Shown piece by piece: positions 8,275 to 15,857 of a DNA stretch of 34,116 nt. The position numbers were made by a program, and so were the translations under genes. The notes below the pieces were generated by a model. That model was not told the origin of the DNA, did not search any database, and saw only the letters and a program-made list of their open reading frames with translations. Source of the stretch: Thiocapsa sp. (GTDB lineage Bacteria > Pseudomonadota > Gammaproteobacteria > Chromatiales > Chromatiaceae); contig NZ_JAABRP010000035.1 in NCBI RefSeq assembly GCF_011390875.1, forward strand, positions 1 through 34,116, read 5' to 3'. Positions within the stretch are counted from its first letter, which is position 1. Every line of letters starts with the position of its first letter.

Positions 8275-9173
8275 GCACCTTGACCGTGAAAGAGCAGCAG
8301 CGCCGCAAGATCGCGACCCAGTGCGGTTTCATTGCCGCCTTGGATCAAAGCGGCGGCAGTACACCCACGGCGTTGCACGCCTATGGGATCGATGACGGGG
8401 CCTGGTCCACCGAGGAGGAGATGTTCGACCTGGTGCATCGCATGCGCACCCGTATCGTGACCAGCCCCTGTTTCAACGGCGACCGCGTCTTCGGGGCCAT
8501 CCTGTTCGAGGGCACCATGGATCGACAGATCGAAGGGCAGCCCGCCGCGGACTATCTCTGGGGCCGAAAACGCGTCGTGCCGTTCCTCAAGGTGGACAAG
8601 GGTCTTGCCGAGGAGCGCGACGGCGTTCGGCTGATGAAGCCGATACCCCAGTTGGATGGCCTGCTCGAACGGGCGAATACCAAAGGCATCTTCGGCACGA
8701 AGATGCGCTCGGTGATCGTCCAGGCCGACCCCGTCGGAATCGCGGCCATCGTAGATCAGCAGCTCGATCTGGCGGTCCGGATCCTCGACGCGGGCCTGAT
8801 GCCGATCGTCGAGCCTGAGGTCGACATCCATTGCCCCGAGAAGGCCTCGGCCGAGACGCTGCTCCGGGCGGCCCTGCTCGCCGCGCTTGAACGGCTGCCG
8901 GCGGAGCGGCAACTGATCTTCAAGCTGACCCTCCCGGAGCAGGACGGCCTCTACGCCGACCTGGTTACGCATCCGCAGGTCCTGAAGGTGGTTGCACTCT
9001 CCGGCGGCTACGTCCGATCGGAAGGCAACCTGCGCCTGCGCCGCAACCCTGGGGTGGTGGCGAGTTTCTCCCGCGCCTTGGTCGAGGGTCTTGCGGCTCG
9101 GCAGTCCGATGCCGACTTCGATGCGACCCTGGATGCGTCCATTCAGGCGATCTTCGAGGCATCTATGACCTGA
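8271..9173 (+). CDS. Class I fructose-bisphosphate aldolase (300 aa)
   Basis: It cleaves fructose-1,6-bisphosphate to two triose phosphates in the cytoplasm through a Schiff-base lysine, without metal. The N-terminal block [13 protein letters not shown] (20-32), substrate-side lysines ([10 protein letters not shown], 102-111), EPEVD (181-185) and the candidate Schiff-base Lys218 in LIFKLTLPE are present. A phosphate-binding ALSGGY segment follows. Length matches the short bacterial class I type. The ATG overlaps the stop of the broken pgi (ATGA), showing the original operon coupling. Translation that relied on coupling may be reduced now that pgi ends early. The gene itself appears intact. 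Confidence 0.9.
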   Translation: MSTLTVKEQQRRKIATQCGFIAALDQSGGSTPTALHAYGIDDGAWSTEEEMFDLVHRMRTRIVTSPCFNGDRVFGAILFEGTMDRQIEGQPAADYLWGRKRVVPFLKVDKGLAEERDGVRLMKPIPQLDGLLERANTKGIFGTKMRSVIVQADPVGIAAIVDQQLDLAVRILDAGLMPIVEPEVDIHCPEKASAETLLRAALLAALERLPAERQLIFKLTLPEQDGLYADLVTHPQVLKVVALSGGYVRSEGNLRLRRNPGVVASFSRALVEGLAARQSDADFDATLDASIQAIFEASMT

Positions 9174-9198
9174 CGGCGACTGGCGGGCGAGAAGACAA

Positions 9199-9252
9199 GT
9201 CAGGCGGACTGTTTGGTGACAGAAATCGCCTGACAGCCGGGTCAGTGACCCG
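9199..9252. promoter_or_regulatory. Two inverted repeats ahead of gnd
   Basis: GTCAGGCG (9199-9206) pairs with CGCCTGAC (9227-9234), and CGGGTCAGTGACCCG (9238-9252) is a compact palindrome just upstream of the gnd start. They may be a terminator after the aldolase gene or an operator. There is no T-run. Confidence 0.35.
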
Positions 9253-9293
9253 ACACATCAGCGTCTCATTTGAGCAATCAGAGGGGTAAAACG

Positions 9294-9711
9294 ATGCAGC
9301 TCGGAATGATCGGACTCGGTCGAATGGGCGCAAACATGGTGCGGCGGCTCATCGCAGGGGGACACGCCTGTGTGGTGTTCGACCGCTCGCCGGATGCGGT
9401 GAATCATCGACCTGCCCGACATCGCGGAGGTGTGGCGCCGCGGCAGCGTGATTGCGTCCTGGCTGCTCGATCTCACCGCAGGGGCGCTGAGCGAGGACCC
9501 CACGCTCGGCAAGTTCGCGGGGCGCGTGTCCGATTCCGGCGAAGGGCGCTGGACGATCAAGGCGGGCATTGACGAGGGCGTGCCTACACCGGTGCTGTCT
9601 GCAGCGCTGTACGAGCGTTTCAGCTCCCGTGGCAACGCCGAGCTCCAGAACAAGCTGTTGTCGGCAATGCGTTACGAGTTCGGCGGGCACAACGAGAAAC
9701 CGTCGGCATAA
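9294..9711 (+). pseudogene. gnd: 6-phosphogluconate dehydrogenase gene with central deletion
   Basis: A GAGGGG ribosome site leads into [19 protein letters not shown], the NADP-binding start of the decarboxylating enzyme, up to about residue 37. At about 9404 the frame changes and the sequence resumes at [20 protein letters not shown], then [20 protein letters not shown] and the normal C-terminus ending at 9711. Roughly 170-200 residues are missing, including the catalytic Lys/Asn region and most of the cofactor domain, judged against the usual length of about 300-330 aa for the short family. No intact gnd is present in this window. Confidence 0.85.
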
Positions 9712-9733
9712 CCGTCACCTAAGCGAGGCAACC

Positions 9734-11113
9734 ATGAGCGAGTTGCAATCCGATGCATTGGTCTTCTTCGGCGCCACCGGGGATCTCGCGTACAAGAAGA
9801 TCTTCCCGGCCCTGCAGGCGATGGTGAAGCGCGGAACGCTGACGGTTCCGGTGATCGGCGTGGCGAAGGCCGGCTGGGACCTCGAGCAGCTCAAAGCACG
9901 CGCCAAGGCGAGTCTCGAGGAGCACGGCGGCGGGGCGGATCCGCAGGCATTCCCCCGGCTGATGGAGCTGCTCGGATACGTGGATGGCGACTACGCCGAC
10001 GCGGCGACCTTTCAGGCCTTACGCCAAACGCTCGGCGACGCTCGGTGCCCCGCGCACTACCTCGCGATCCCCCCGATGCTGTTCGGGGCCGTGGTGGAGC
10101 AATTGGCCAAGGCCGGGTGCACGACCCCGGGCACCCGCGTCGTGGTCGAGAAGCCCTTCGGCAGCGATCTGGACTCGGCGCGCGCACTGAACGCGATCCT
10201 GCTGGCCACGTTCGACGAGGATCACATCTTCCGCATCGATCATTACCTGGGGAAGCGACCGGTCCACAATATGGTGTTTTTTCGCTTCACCAACCCCCTG
10301 CTCGAGTCGCTGTGGAGCCGCGAGCACGTCAAGAGCGTGCAGATCACCATGGCGGAAGACTTCGGCGTCCAAGGCCGCGGCGCCTTCTACGACCAAACCG
10401 GCACCATCCGCGACGTGGTGCAGAATCACCTGTTCCAGGTGCTCGCGAATCTGGCCATGGAGCCGCCGGCGCGCACCGACAGCGAGTCCATGCGCGACGA
10501 GAAGGTCAAGGTGCTGAAGGCGATCCAGCCCCTTGCGGCGGCCGACCTGGTGCGCGGTCGGTTCCGTGGCTACCTCGACGAGCCGGGTGTCGCCCCCGAG
10601 TCCAACACGGAGACCTTCGCGGCGCTGCGTCTCGGGATCGAGAACTGGCGCTGGGAGGGTGTGCCCTTCTTCATCCGCGCCGGCAAATCGCTCCCGGTCA
10701 CCTGCACCGAGGTGATCGCCCATCTGAAGCAGGCACCGAGGGTCTTCCCGGGATGCCGGCCTCACCGCAACTACTTCCGTTTCCGGATTTCCCCGGCCAA
10801 CGAGATGGCGTTCGGACTCACTGTCATGGACGCCGAGGAAAAGGGTTTGGGACAAGCCACCGAGCTGATGGCAAGCCGCCACGCGGAGGCGAACGAAATG
10901 GATGCCTACGAGCGCGTGCTGACCGACGCGATGAGCGGCGACCGGACCCTCTTCGCGCGGGAAGACTATGTGGAGGAAGCCTGGCGCATCGTCGATCCGG
11001 TGCTCAAGGCGGGAACGCCGCTGCACGGTTACGAGCCCGGCACCTGGGGTCCGCCGGAGACCGAACGCATCGCGCCGCCGGAGGGCTGGGGCAACCCGGT
11101 CGTGGCCGGTTAA
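9734..11113 (+). CDS. zwf: Glucose-6-phosphate 1-dehydrogenase, first copy (459 aa)
   Basis: It oxidises glucose-6-phosphate to 6-phosphogluconolactone with NAD(P)+. The cofactor loop GATGDLA (13-19), VVVEKPFG and the substrate-binding RIDHYLGK (167-174, with catalytic His downstream) are all present. The residues after the latter are RPVHN where EPVQN is usual. The ATG at 9734 follows GAGGCAACC, 22 bases after the gnd stop, so it was the last gene of the sugar operon. A start further upstream would overlap gnd. The stop TAA (11111-11113) lies at the edge of a variant repeat. A different, intact zwf lies at 24919-26394, and the two proteins are clearly divergent paralogues. Confidence 0.9.
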   Translation: MSELQSDALVFFGATGDLAYKKIFPALQAMVKRGTLTVPVIGVAKAGWDLEQLKARAKASLEEHGGGADPQAFPRLMELLGYVDGDYADAATFQALRQTLGDARCPAHYLAIPPMLFGAVVEQLAKAGCTTPGTRVVVEKPFGSDLDSARALNAILLATFDEDHIFRIDHYLGKRPVHNMVFFRFTNPLLESLWSREHVKSVQITMAEDFGVQGRGAFYDQTGTIRDVVQNHLFQVLANLAMEPPARTDSESMRDEKVKVLKAIQPLAAADLVRGRFRGYLDEPGVAPESNTETFAALRLGIENWRWEGVPFFIRAGKSLPVTCTEVIAHLKQAPRVFPGCRPHRNYFRFRISPANEMAFGLTVMDAEEKGLGQATELMASRHAEANEMDAYERVLTDAMSGDRTLFAREDYVEEAWRIVDPVLKAGTPLHGYEPGTWGPPETERIAPPEGWGNPVVAG

Positions 11114-11196
11114 TCCGCACCCGGCGCGGTATGCGATGTTTTTGGATGGGATCGGCCTCGGCAGATTTGACGAGCGCTGGAGCTGGCGCGGTTTAA
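11110..11196. repeat. 87-bp inverted-end repeat, variant C (upstream partner of copy 2)
   Basis: It opens TTAATCCGCACC and closes CTGGCGCGGTTTAA. The internal GCGGTATGCG block is shared with 11803-11859. Its TAA (11111-11113) is the zwf stop codon. A 20-base AT-rich linker (11197-11216) joins it to copy 2. Confidence 0.65.
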
Positions 11197-11216
11197 GATA
11201 TTAAAAATAATAAATT

Positions 11217-11302
11217 TTAAACCGTGTCTTACCGAGATCGAGGACATCTCCTAAGCCAAACGCAAAATGAAAATGACGCATGTCGCTTTGGACGCGGTTT
11301 AG
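11217..11302. repeat. 86-bp inverted-end repeat, copy 2 (subfamily B)
   Basis: It opens TTAAACCGTGTC and closes GACGCGGTTTAG. The interior CCTAAGCCAAACGCAAAATG is shared with copy 3 (11881-11966). It lies between zwf and the tautomerase gene. Confidence 0.85.
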
Positions 11303-11304
11303 TG

Positions 11305-11479
11305 ACGATTCAGAAATAAGGTGAACGCCTTGGTGAACGCGTAGGATGGGTAGAGCCTCAGCGAAACCCATCCTCCAAACCGCCGCGTTGCCGGGTTTCG
11401 GTCCGATGCGCTTGGCGCGGGCTGGATGGGTTTCGCTTCGCTCTACCCATCCTACGTGTTTCGGTTGTTTTTGAATCGT
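11305..11479. repeat. 175-bp palindromic element with nested arms
   Basis: The outer arms 11305-11319 and 11465-11479 pair with two mismatches. The inner arms carry GTAGGATGGGTAGAGC (11341-11356) and GCTCTACCCATCCTAC (11440-11455), and GCGAAACCCATCC (11361-11373) matches GGATGGGTTTCGC (11424-11436). The inner GGATGGGT...ACCCATCC motif resembles a palindromic repeat common in many proteobacterial genomes. No gene lies inside. It fills most of the space between copy 2 and the tautomerase gene. Confidence 0.7.
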
Positions 11480-11605
11480 TCCTGATACACGCGCTGCTGC
11501 GATCGGTGACGTGGACGGGTTTATGTGCAGACCCGGCAGTTCCCGGTCACGTCGTTTTGTTTTTTCGCTGCTTCCTTATCCCGCTCGGATCAACCGGAGA
11601 GCGAC

Positions 11606-11806
11606 ATGCCCTACGTCAACATCAAGATCACCCGCGAGGGTGCGACCGCGGAGCAGAAGGCGGCACTCATCCAGGGCGTCACCCAACTGCTGGTCGACGT
11701 GCTCGGGAAGAATCCGCAGACAACGATGGTCGTCATCGACGAGGTAGAGACCGACAACTGGGGCATCGGCGGGGAGAGCGTGACGCTGCGCCGCCGCCGA
11801 GACTAA
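11606..11806 (+). CDS. 4-oxalocrotonate tautomerase family protein (66 aa)
   Basis: MPYVNIKITREGATAEQKAA begins with the proline that becomes the N-terminal catalytic base after Met removal. It continues LIQGVTQLLVDVLGKNPQTT and VVIDEVETDNWGIGGESV, the complete small-tautomerase monomer that assembles as a hexamer. The usual arginine positions (Arg11 region, R at the C-terminus) are plausible. Such stand-alone members tautomerise keto-enol substrates, and the physiological substrate cannot be told. GGAGA lies 5 bases before the ATG. Longer frames start upstream, but their added residues are unrelated to the family. The stop TAA is the first TAA of a shortened repeat (11803-11859). Confidence 0.88.
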   Translation: MPYVNIKITREGATAEQKAALIQGVTQLLVDVLGKNPQTTMVVIDEVETDNWGIGGESVTLRRRRD

Positions 11807-11859
11807 ACCACCCCCGGTGCGGTATGCGTCATTTGCGGGAATGGACTGGCGCGGTTTAA
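11803..11859. repeat. Shortened inverted-end repeat, variant C (upstream partner of copy 3)
   Basis: It opens CTAAACCACCCC and closes CTGGCGCGGTTTAA. It matches 11110-11196 but lacks about 30 interior bases. Its TAA is the tautomerase stop. A 21-base AT-rich linker joins it to copy 3. Confidence 0.65.
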
Positions 11860-11880
11860 AGTCTTAAAAAGCATTAAATT

Positions 11881-11966
11881 CTAAACCGCGTCTCACGGGG
11901 ATCAAGGATATCTCCGAAGCCAAACGCACAATGAAAACGACGCATATCGCTCTGGACGCGGGTTAG
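11881..11966. repeat. 86-bp inverted-end repeat, copy 3 (subfamily B)
   Basis: It opens CTAAACCGCGTC and closes GACGCGGGTTAG. It aligns gap-free with copy 2. The right end supplies the TAA stop of the minus-strand Uma2 gene (11965-11963). Confidence 0.85.
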
Positions 11967-12526
11967 GTTCCATCGCCCAGAATGTAACCCAAGTCGATCT
12001 CGACGCCGTCGAACGGCGGGATACGCATCTTTCGCTCGTCGGGGCCGGGCGCGGCGACACTGGCGATGACCCGGTAGCTTCCCCCGTCGAGTTGCCAGGC
12101 AATCAGCGAGCGTTCCTCGGGCCAGATCAGCCAGTAGTAGGACACCTGTTGGCGTTGAAGCAGCAGAAACAGGGTCAGCGTGTCCTTGCGCTCATGTCCA
12201 GGCGAAACGATCTCGCACACCCAGTCCGGGACGATCTCGACCACCCCGCGCGGGCGCTCCGGCAAGCGTTCCTTGCGCCAGCCCGCGAGATCGTGGGTCG
12301 GACACTGGTGGGCGGAATAGTGGACGCTGACCTCGCTGGCGATCCACCAGCCGCCGGGGCCAACGGTGCGTCGTAACGAGTCGAGCTCGGCAACCGTATT
12401 GCTTTGCACGAAACCGTGCTCGATCCGCGCCATCGGGCGCTGGACGATCTCGCCATCGATCAGCTCGACACGCTCATCGGCAGCATTGAGCAGATCGGCC
12501 AGGGTCTTGAGTTTGAATGCTTCCAT
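11963..12526 (-). CDS. Uma2-family (DUF820) putative endonuclease-fold protein (187 aa)
   Basis: The protein begins MEAFKLKTLADLLNAADERV, then ELIDGEIVQRPMARIEHGFV. The core has PDWVCEIVSPGHERKDTL and a VSYYWLIWPEERSLIAWQL strand-helix. This is the PD-(D/E)XK-like arrangement of the Uma2/DUF820 family, common in cyanobacteria and Chromatiales and of uncertain function. Here the Asp of PDW, the Glu of CEIVSP and the Lys of ERKDTL are kept. The start at 12526 is preferred, with a GGAG nearby. A longer frame to 12778 would run back through the adjacent repeat. The gene is flanked on both sides by 86-bp repeats. Confidence 0.8.
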   Translation of the reverse strand: MEAFKLKTLADLLNAADERVELIDGEIVQRPMARIEHGFVQSNTVAELDSLRRTVGPGGWWIASEVSVHYSAHQCPTHDLAGWRKERLPERPRGVVEIVPDWVCEIVSPGHERKDTLTLFLLLQRQQVSYYWLIWPEERSLIAWQLDGGSYRVIASVAAPGPDERKMRIPPFDGVEIDLGYILGDGT

Positions 12527-12563
12527 CGCCGTCGCTCCGCTGGGTTCAACATCGACGTTTAAC

Positions 12564-12649
12564 CTAAACCGCGTCTCCACAAAGGTCGGAAAAATCCTTG
12601 AGTCCGACACAACATGAAAACGATGCCTAGCGGTCGGGACGCGGTTTAA
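12564..12649. repeat. 86-bp inverted-end repeat, copy 4 (subfamily B, divergent)
   Basis: It opens CTAAACCGCGTC and closes GACGCGGTTTAA. The interior AACATGAAAACGATGC resembles copy 3. It supplies the mtnA stop (12648-12646 on minus) and sits upstream of the Uma2 gene. Confidence 0.85.
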
Positions 12650-13713
12650 AGCCCCCAGCCGCCCATCAAGGCCCGGATCTTCTCCTTCGTCGGCCGAAGC
12701 ACCACACCCCGCTCGGTGACGATGGCATCGACCAGCTCCGCCGGCGTGACGTCGAACACCGGATTGCGGGCCACACATCCGGCGGGGGCGAGACGCCGCT
12801 CGCCGCAGCTCAGCAGCTCGTCCGGATCGCGTTCCTCGATCGGAATCTCGTCACCGCTCGCGACCTCCATATCGATCGTGGACGTGGGTGCCGCGACCAT
12901 GAACTTGATGCCGTGGTGTTTCGCCAGGATCGCAAGCCCGTAGGTCCCGATCTTATTGGCGACATCCCCGTTGGCGGCGATCCGATCCGATCCGACGATG
13001 ACCCAGCCGACCGAGCGCCCCGCCATCAGGCTCGCGGCCGCCCCGTCTGCCTGCAGGGTCACCGGGATGCCGTCGTGCATCAGCTCCCATGCAGTGAGTC
13101 GTGCCCCTTGCATCCAGGGCCGGGTCTCGTCGGCGAAGACGCGCCCGACCTTGCCCGCCGCGTAGGCGCTGCGAATGACACCGAGCGCCGTGCCGTAGCC
13201 GCCGGTGGCGATCGCCCCGGCGTTGCAATGGGTGATGATGTCGGTCGGCGCCTCGATCAGCGCCGCACCCAAGTCACCGATCACCCGGTTGGCGGCACGA
13301 TCCTCGGCGTGAATGGCCAGCGCCTCGTCCACCAAGGCCGGGAAGGGATCGCGTTCATCCAGACGTGAGATCAGGCGGCGCATCCGATCGATCGCCCAGA
13401 AAAGGTTGACCGCGGTCGGCCGCGAGGCGGCCAGGCGCTCGAGGTCGGATTCGATCGCCGCCCGCCAATCGGCACCGGCGGCCGCGTAGGCAGCCCGCCC
13501 CGCCAACGCGACCCCATAGGCCGCAGCGACACCGATGGCCGGGGCGCCGCGCACCACCATCGCACGAATCGCATCGGCCACCGCTCCCGCATCGGTGAGT
13601 CGCAAGAACTCCGCGCGATCGGGCAGCAGACGCTGATCCGCGAGATAGAGGGCACCCTCGTGCCAGAGTGCCGCATCGTCCGGGGTCGGCACGGTCGGGA
13701 TCGTTGTTTCCAT
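12646..13713 (-). CDS. mtnA: S-methyl-5-thioribose-1-phosphate isomerase (355 aa)
   Basis: It converts methylthioribose-1-phosphate to methylthioribulose-1-phosphate in methionine salvage. The eIF2B-like fold is complete: RGAPAIG (55-61), catalytic Cys163 in [12 protein letters not shown] and catalytic Asp243 in [19 protein letters not shown]. The start METTIP at 13713 follows AAGGAG at good spacing. It is divergent from the methylthioadenosine deaminase gene with 68 bases between the starts. The same pairing occurs in Pseudomonas aeruginosa (PA3169/PA3170), where MTA is deaminated to methylthioinosine before phosphorolysis. The phosphorylase itself is not in the window. The C-terminus ends exactly at a repeat. 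Confidence 0.93.
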   Translation of the reverse strand: METTIPTVPTPDDAALWHEGALYLADQRLLPDRAEFLRLTDAGAVADAIRAMVVRGAPAIGVAAAYGVALAGRAAYAAAGADWRAAIESDLERLAASRPTAVNLFWAIDRMRRLISRLDERDPFPALVDEALAIHAEDRAANRVIGDLGAALIEAPTDIITHCNAGAIATGGYGTALGVIRSAYAAGKVGRVFADETRPWMQGARLTAWELMHDGIPVTLQADGAAASLMAGRSVGWVIVGSDRIAANGDVANKIGTYGLAILAKHHGIKFMVAAPTSTIDMEVASGDEIPIEERDPDELLSCGERRLAPAGCVARNPVFDVTPAELVDAIVTERGVVLRPTKEKIRALMGGWGL

Positions 13714-13781
13714 CGGGGGCTCCTTGTGGCATGTTCTCGACATTGTCACCCATCACACGCCCCGACTGAAAGGACCGACCG

Positions 13782-15092
13782 ATGCAAGCCGAGCTTCTGA
13801 TCCATGCCCAGTGGGTATTGCCCGTCGATCCACGGGATCGTCAGCTCACCGATCATGCGATCGCGATCGCGGACGGGCGTATCCTCGCCGTGCTGCCGTC
13901 CGAAGAGGCGCGGAGCAGTATCGACGCCCAACGGGTGATCGATCTCCCGGGTCACTTGCTCATTCCGGGCCTGGTCAATGCACACACCCACGCGGCCATG
14001 GTGCTGATGCGGGGGCTCGCCGACGACCTGCCCCTGATGACCTGGCTGCACGAGCATATCTGGCCCGCGGAACAACGCTGGGTCGACCCCGGCTTCGTCG
14101 CCGACGGGACCCGGCTGGCCGTGCTCGAGATGCTGCGCGGCGGCATCACCTGCTACAACGACATGTATTTCCATCCGGAGGTCACGGCACAGGTCACGGC
14201 AGAGGCCGGGATGCGTGCCGTGATCGGCATGATCGTCGTGGATTTTCCCACCGGCTATGCCGCAAATGCCGACGAATACATCGCCAAAGGGCTCGCCCTG
14301 CACGAGCACTATCGAGACCATCCGTTGATTCGGGTCGCCTTCGCGCCGCATTCGCCCTACGCGGTATCGGACGCACCCCTCCAACGGGTGCGTGCGCTTG
14401 CGGACGAGCTGGAGGTCCCGATCCATATCCATCTCCACGAGACACGTGACGAGGTCCTCCAGTCGCTGCGCGACCACGGCGAACGACCTATCTCGCGGCT
14501 GAATCGGCTCGGATTGCTCGGCCCCGGACTGGTGTGCGTACACATGACCCAGCTCGAGGAGGACGAGATCGCGCTCTTGGCGGACTCGGGCGGCCATGTG
14601 GTGCATTGCCCGGAGTCGAATCTAAAGCTTGCGAGCGGGTTCTGCCCGGCCGCGAAGCTTTTGGAGGCGGGAATCAACGTCGCGATCGGCACCGACGGCG
14701 CGGCGAGCAACAACGACCTGAACATGCTCGGGGAGATGCGCACGGCCGCCCTGCTCGGCAAGGGCGTGGCAGGCTCGGCCTCTGCGCTGCCGGCCGCGAC
14801 CGCCTTGCGGATGGCGACGATCAACGGTGCCAAAGCGCTGGGATTGGAGGATGAGATCGGCTCGCTCGAGCCCGGCAAATCAGCGGACCTGGTCGCGCTG
14901 GATCTGCGCGACTCCCACACCCAGCCCCTCTATCACCCGGTCTCCCAACTGGTCTACGCGGCCAGTCAGCAACAGGTGCGTCAGGTCTGGGTGCGGGGTC
15001 GGCACATGATCCGCGACGGCCTGCCGACGGGGCTCGACAACGCTCGGATCATCGCGGCGGCACAGACCTGGGGGGAGCGTCTCGGGCGCTGA
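13782..15092 (+). CDS. mtaD: 5-methylthioadenosine/S-adenosylhomocysteine deaminase (436 aa)
   Basis: It is an amidohydrolase of the TrzA/AtzA group that deaminates MTA (and SAH). Metal ligands are visible: His68 and His70 in NAHTHAAM, His217 within HIHLHET (215-221, with catalytic Glu220), His254 in VHMTQL and Asp305 in GTDGAASNND. The composite beta-sandwich closes the C-terminus (EPGKSADLVALDL). AAAGGA lies just upstream of the ATG. It is divergent to mtnA, which supports the MTA role over triazine degradation. It is followed by a hairpin and a truncated repeat, then the convergent rlpA. Confidence 0.9.
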   Translation: MQAELLIHAQWVLPVDPRDRQLTDHAIAIADGRILAVLPSEEARSSIDAQRVIDLPGHLLIPGLVNAHTHAAMVLMRGLADDLPLMTWLHEHIWPAEQRWVDPGFVADGTRLAVLEMLRGGITCYNDMYFHPEVTAQVTAEAGMRAVIGMIVVDFPTGYAANADEYIAKGLALHEHYRDHPLIRVAFAPHSPYAVSDAPLQRVRALADELEVPIHIHLHETRDEVLQSLRDHGERPISRLNRLGLLGPGLVCVHMTQLEEDEIALLADSGGHVVHCPESNLKLASGFCPAAKLLEAGINVAIGTDGAASNNDLNMLGEMRTAALLGKGVAGSASALPAATALRMATINGAKALGLEDEIGSLEPGKSADLVALDLRDSHTQPLYHPVSQLVYAASQQQVRQVWVRGRHMIRDGLPTGLDNARIIAAAQTWGERLGR

Positions 15093-15121
15093 ACCCTGCC
15101 CGGCACGACATGGATCCTTGT

Positions 15122-15142
15122 AGGGGCAACTTGAGTCGCCCC
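15122..15142. terminator. Hairpin after mtaD
   Basis: AGGGGCAAC and GTCGCCCCT pair with one mismatch over a short loop, 29 bases after the mtaD stop, between convergent genes. It may be a terminator. There is no T-run. Confidence 0.4.
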
Positions 15143-15173
15143 TGCCTGGTGTGTGGTCGTCCGCCTTCTCGTG

Positions 15174-15205
15174 AATCGCCTAAGCCAAGGGCAGACGCGG
15201 TTTAG
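15174..15205. repeat. Truncated inverted-end repeat, copy 5
   Basis: The right end GACGCGGTTTAG and the interior CCTAAGCCAA of subfamily B are kept. The left end and part of the interior are gone. It provides the rlpA stop codon TAA (15204-15202 on minus). Confidence 0.6.
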
Positions 15206-15642
15206 AAGAGCTCCATGAGGACCCGTTGGGCCTCGGCGAGCGCGATCGTCTCGCCGGAGGACCATGAGGAACTGCCCGAATCGACAACCTCGAGTCGGAC
15301 CGGGGCAATCCCTCGACCCAACATCCCGATTTCGCGGGCCGCCGCCTTCGAGAGATCGATCGTACGGCCGCGCGAGAAAGGGCCGCGATCGTTGATGACG
15401 ACGTCGACCGAACGACCGTTCGCCTTATTCGTCACCGTCACCCGCGTGCCGAACTCCAAGGTCCGATGTGCAGCGGTCAATGCATCCTTATCGAACCGGA
15501 CTCCGCTGGCGGTGCGCCTGCCGTCGAAACGATCACCGTAATAAGAAGCCACACCTTCCGTTACATTGGCCTGAAGGGTTGCCGTGGGAAGAAACGCCAA
15601 CATTGCGAGCGCCGGGGTCAACCAGATGTTCTGTCGAATCAA
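15202..15642 (-). CDS. rlpA: RlpA-like double-psi beta-barrel protein (146 aa)
   Basis: Septal-ring RlpA proteins cleave or bind denuded glycan strands. After a signal peptide (MIRQNIWLTPALAMLAF, cut near LQA/NV) comes the barrel: GVASYYGDRFDGRRTASG, ALTAAHRTLEFGTRVTVTN, VVINDRGPF and RTIDLSKAAAREIG. There is no SPOR domain and no lipobox cysteine, so it would be free in the periplasm. The residue after TASG is Val, where Glu is usual. The start is set at a TTG at 15642, with GGAG upstream, because this gives a proper signal peptide. A longer frame to 15798 would bury it. The C-terminus is fixed by a repeat. Confidence 0.8.
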   Translation of the reverse strand: MIRQNIWLTPALAMLAFLPTATLQANVTEGVASYYGDRFDGRRTASGVRFDKDALTAAHRTLEFGTRVTVTNKANGRSVDVVINDRGPFSRGRTIDLSKAAAREIGMLGRGIAPVRLEVVDSGSSSWSSGETIALAEAQRVLMELF

Positions 15643-15808
15643 AACAGAGTTCTCCGTTCGTAACGATTGGTGTTTGAGCCGAGATTCGCATGTCTTCCGA
15701 ATCGCGACGAAGCCGGAGTCTAACGGCAGAGAGCATTTGAATCCACCCCTTGGCGGACACGAAACGCTCGGCGCACATCTCCCGAAGAAGACGCGCATGG
15801 GAGGGTCG

Positions 15809-15827
15809 TCACGATCGGCGATCGTGA
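15809..15827. promoter_or_regulatory. 19-bp perfect palindrome between ldtD-type gene and rlpA
   Basis: TCACGATCGGCGATCGTGA has 9-base arms around one base. It lies 31 bases beyond the transpeptidase stop and about 170 bases before rlpA. It could be a terminator hairpin (stem 8, loop 3) or an operator. Confidence 0.45.
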
Positions 15828-15857
15828 GAACAGCAGACCGATAGGGATCGTAAGCCT

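Noticed and set aside
10045-11196. 383-codon frame within zwf
   Set aside because: It is a shifted reading of a well-conserved zwf gene and has no family resemblance.
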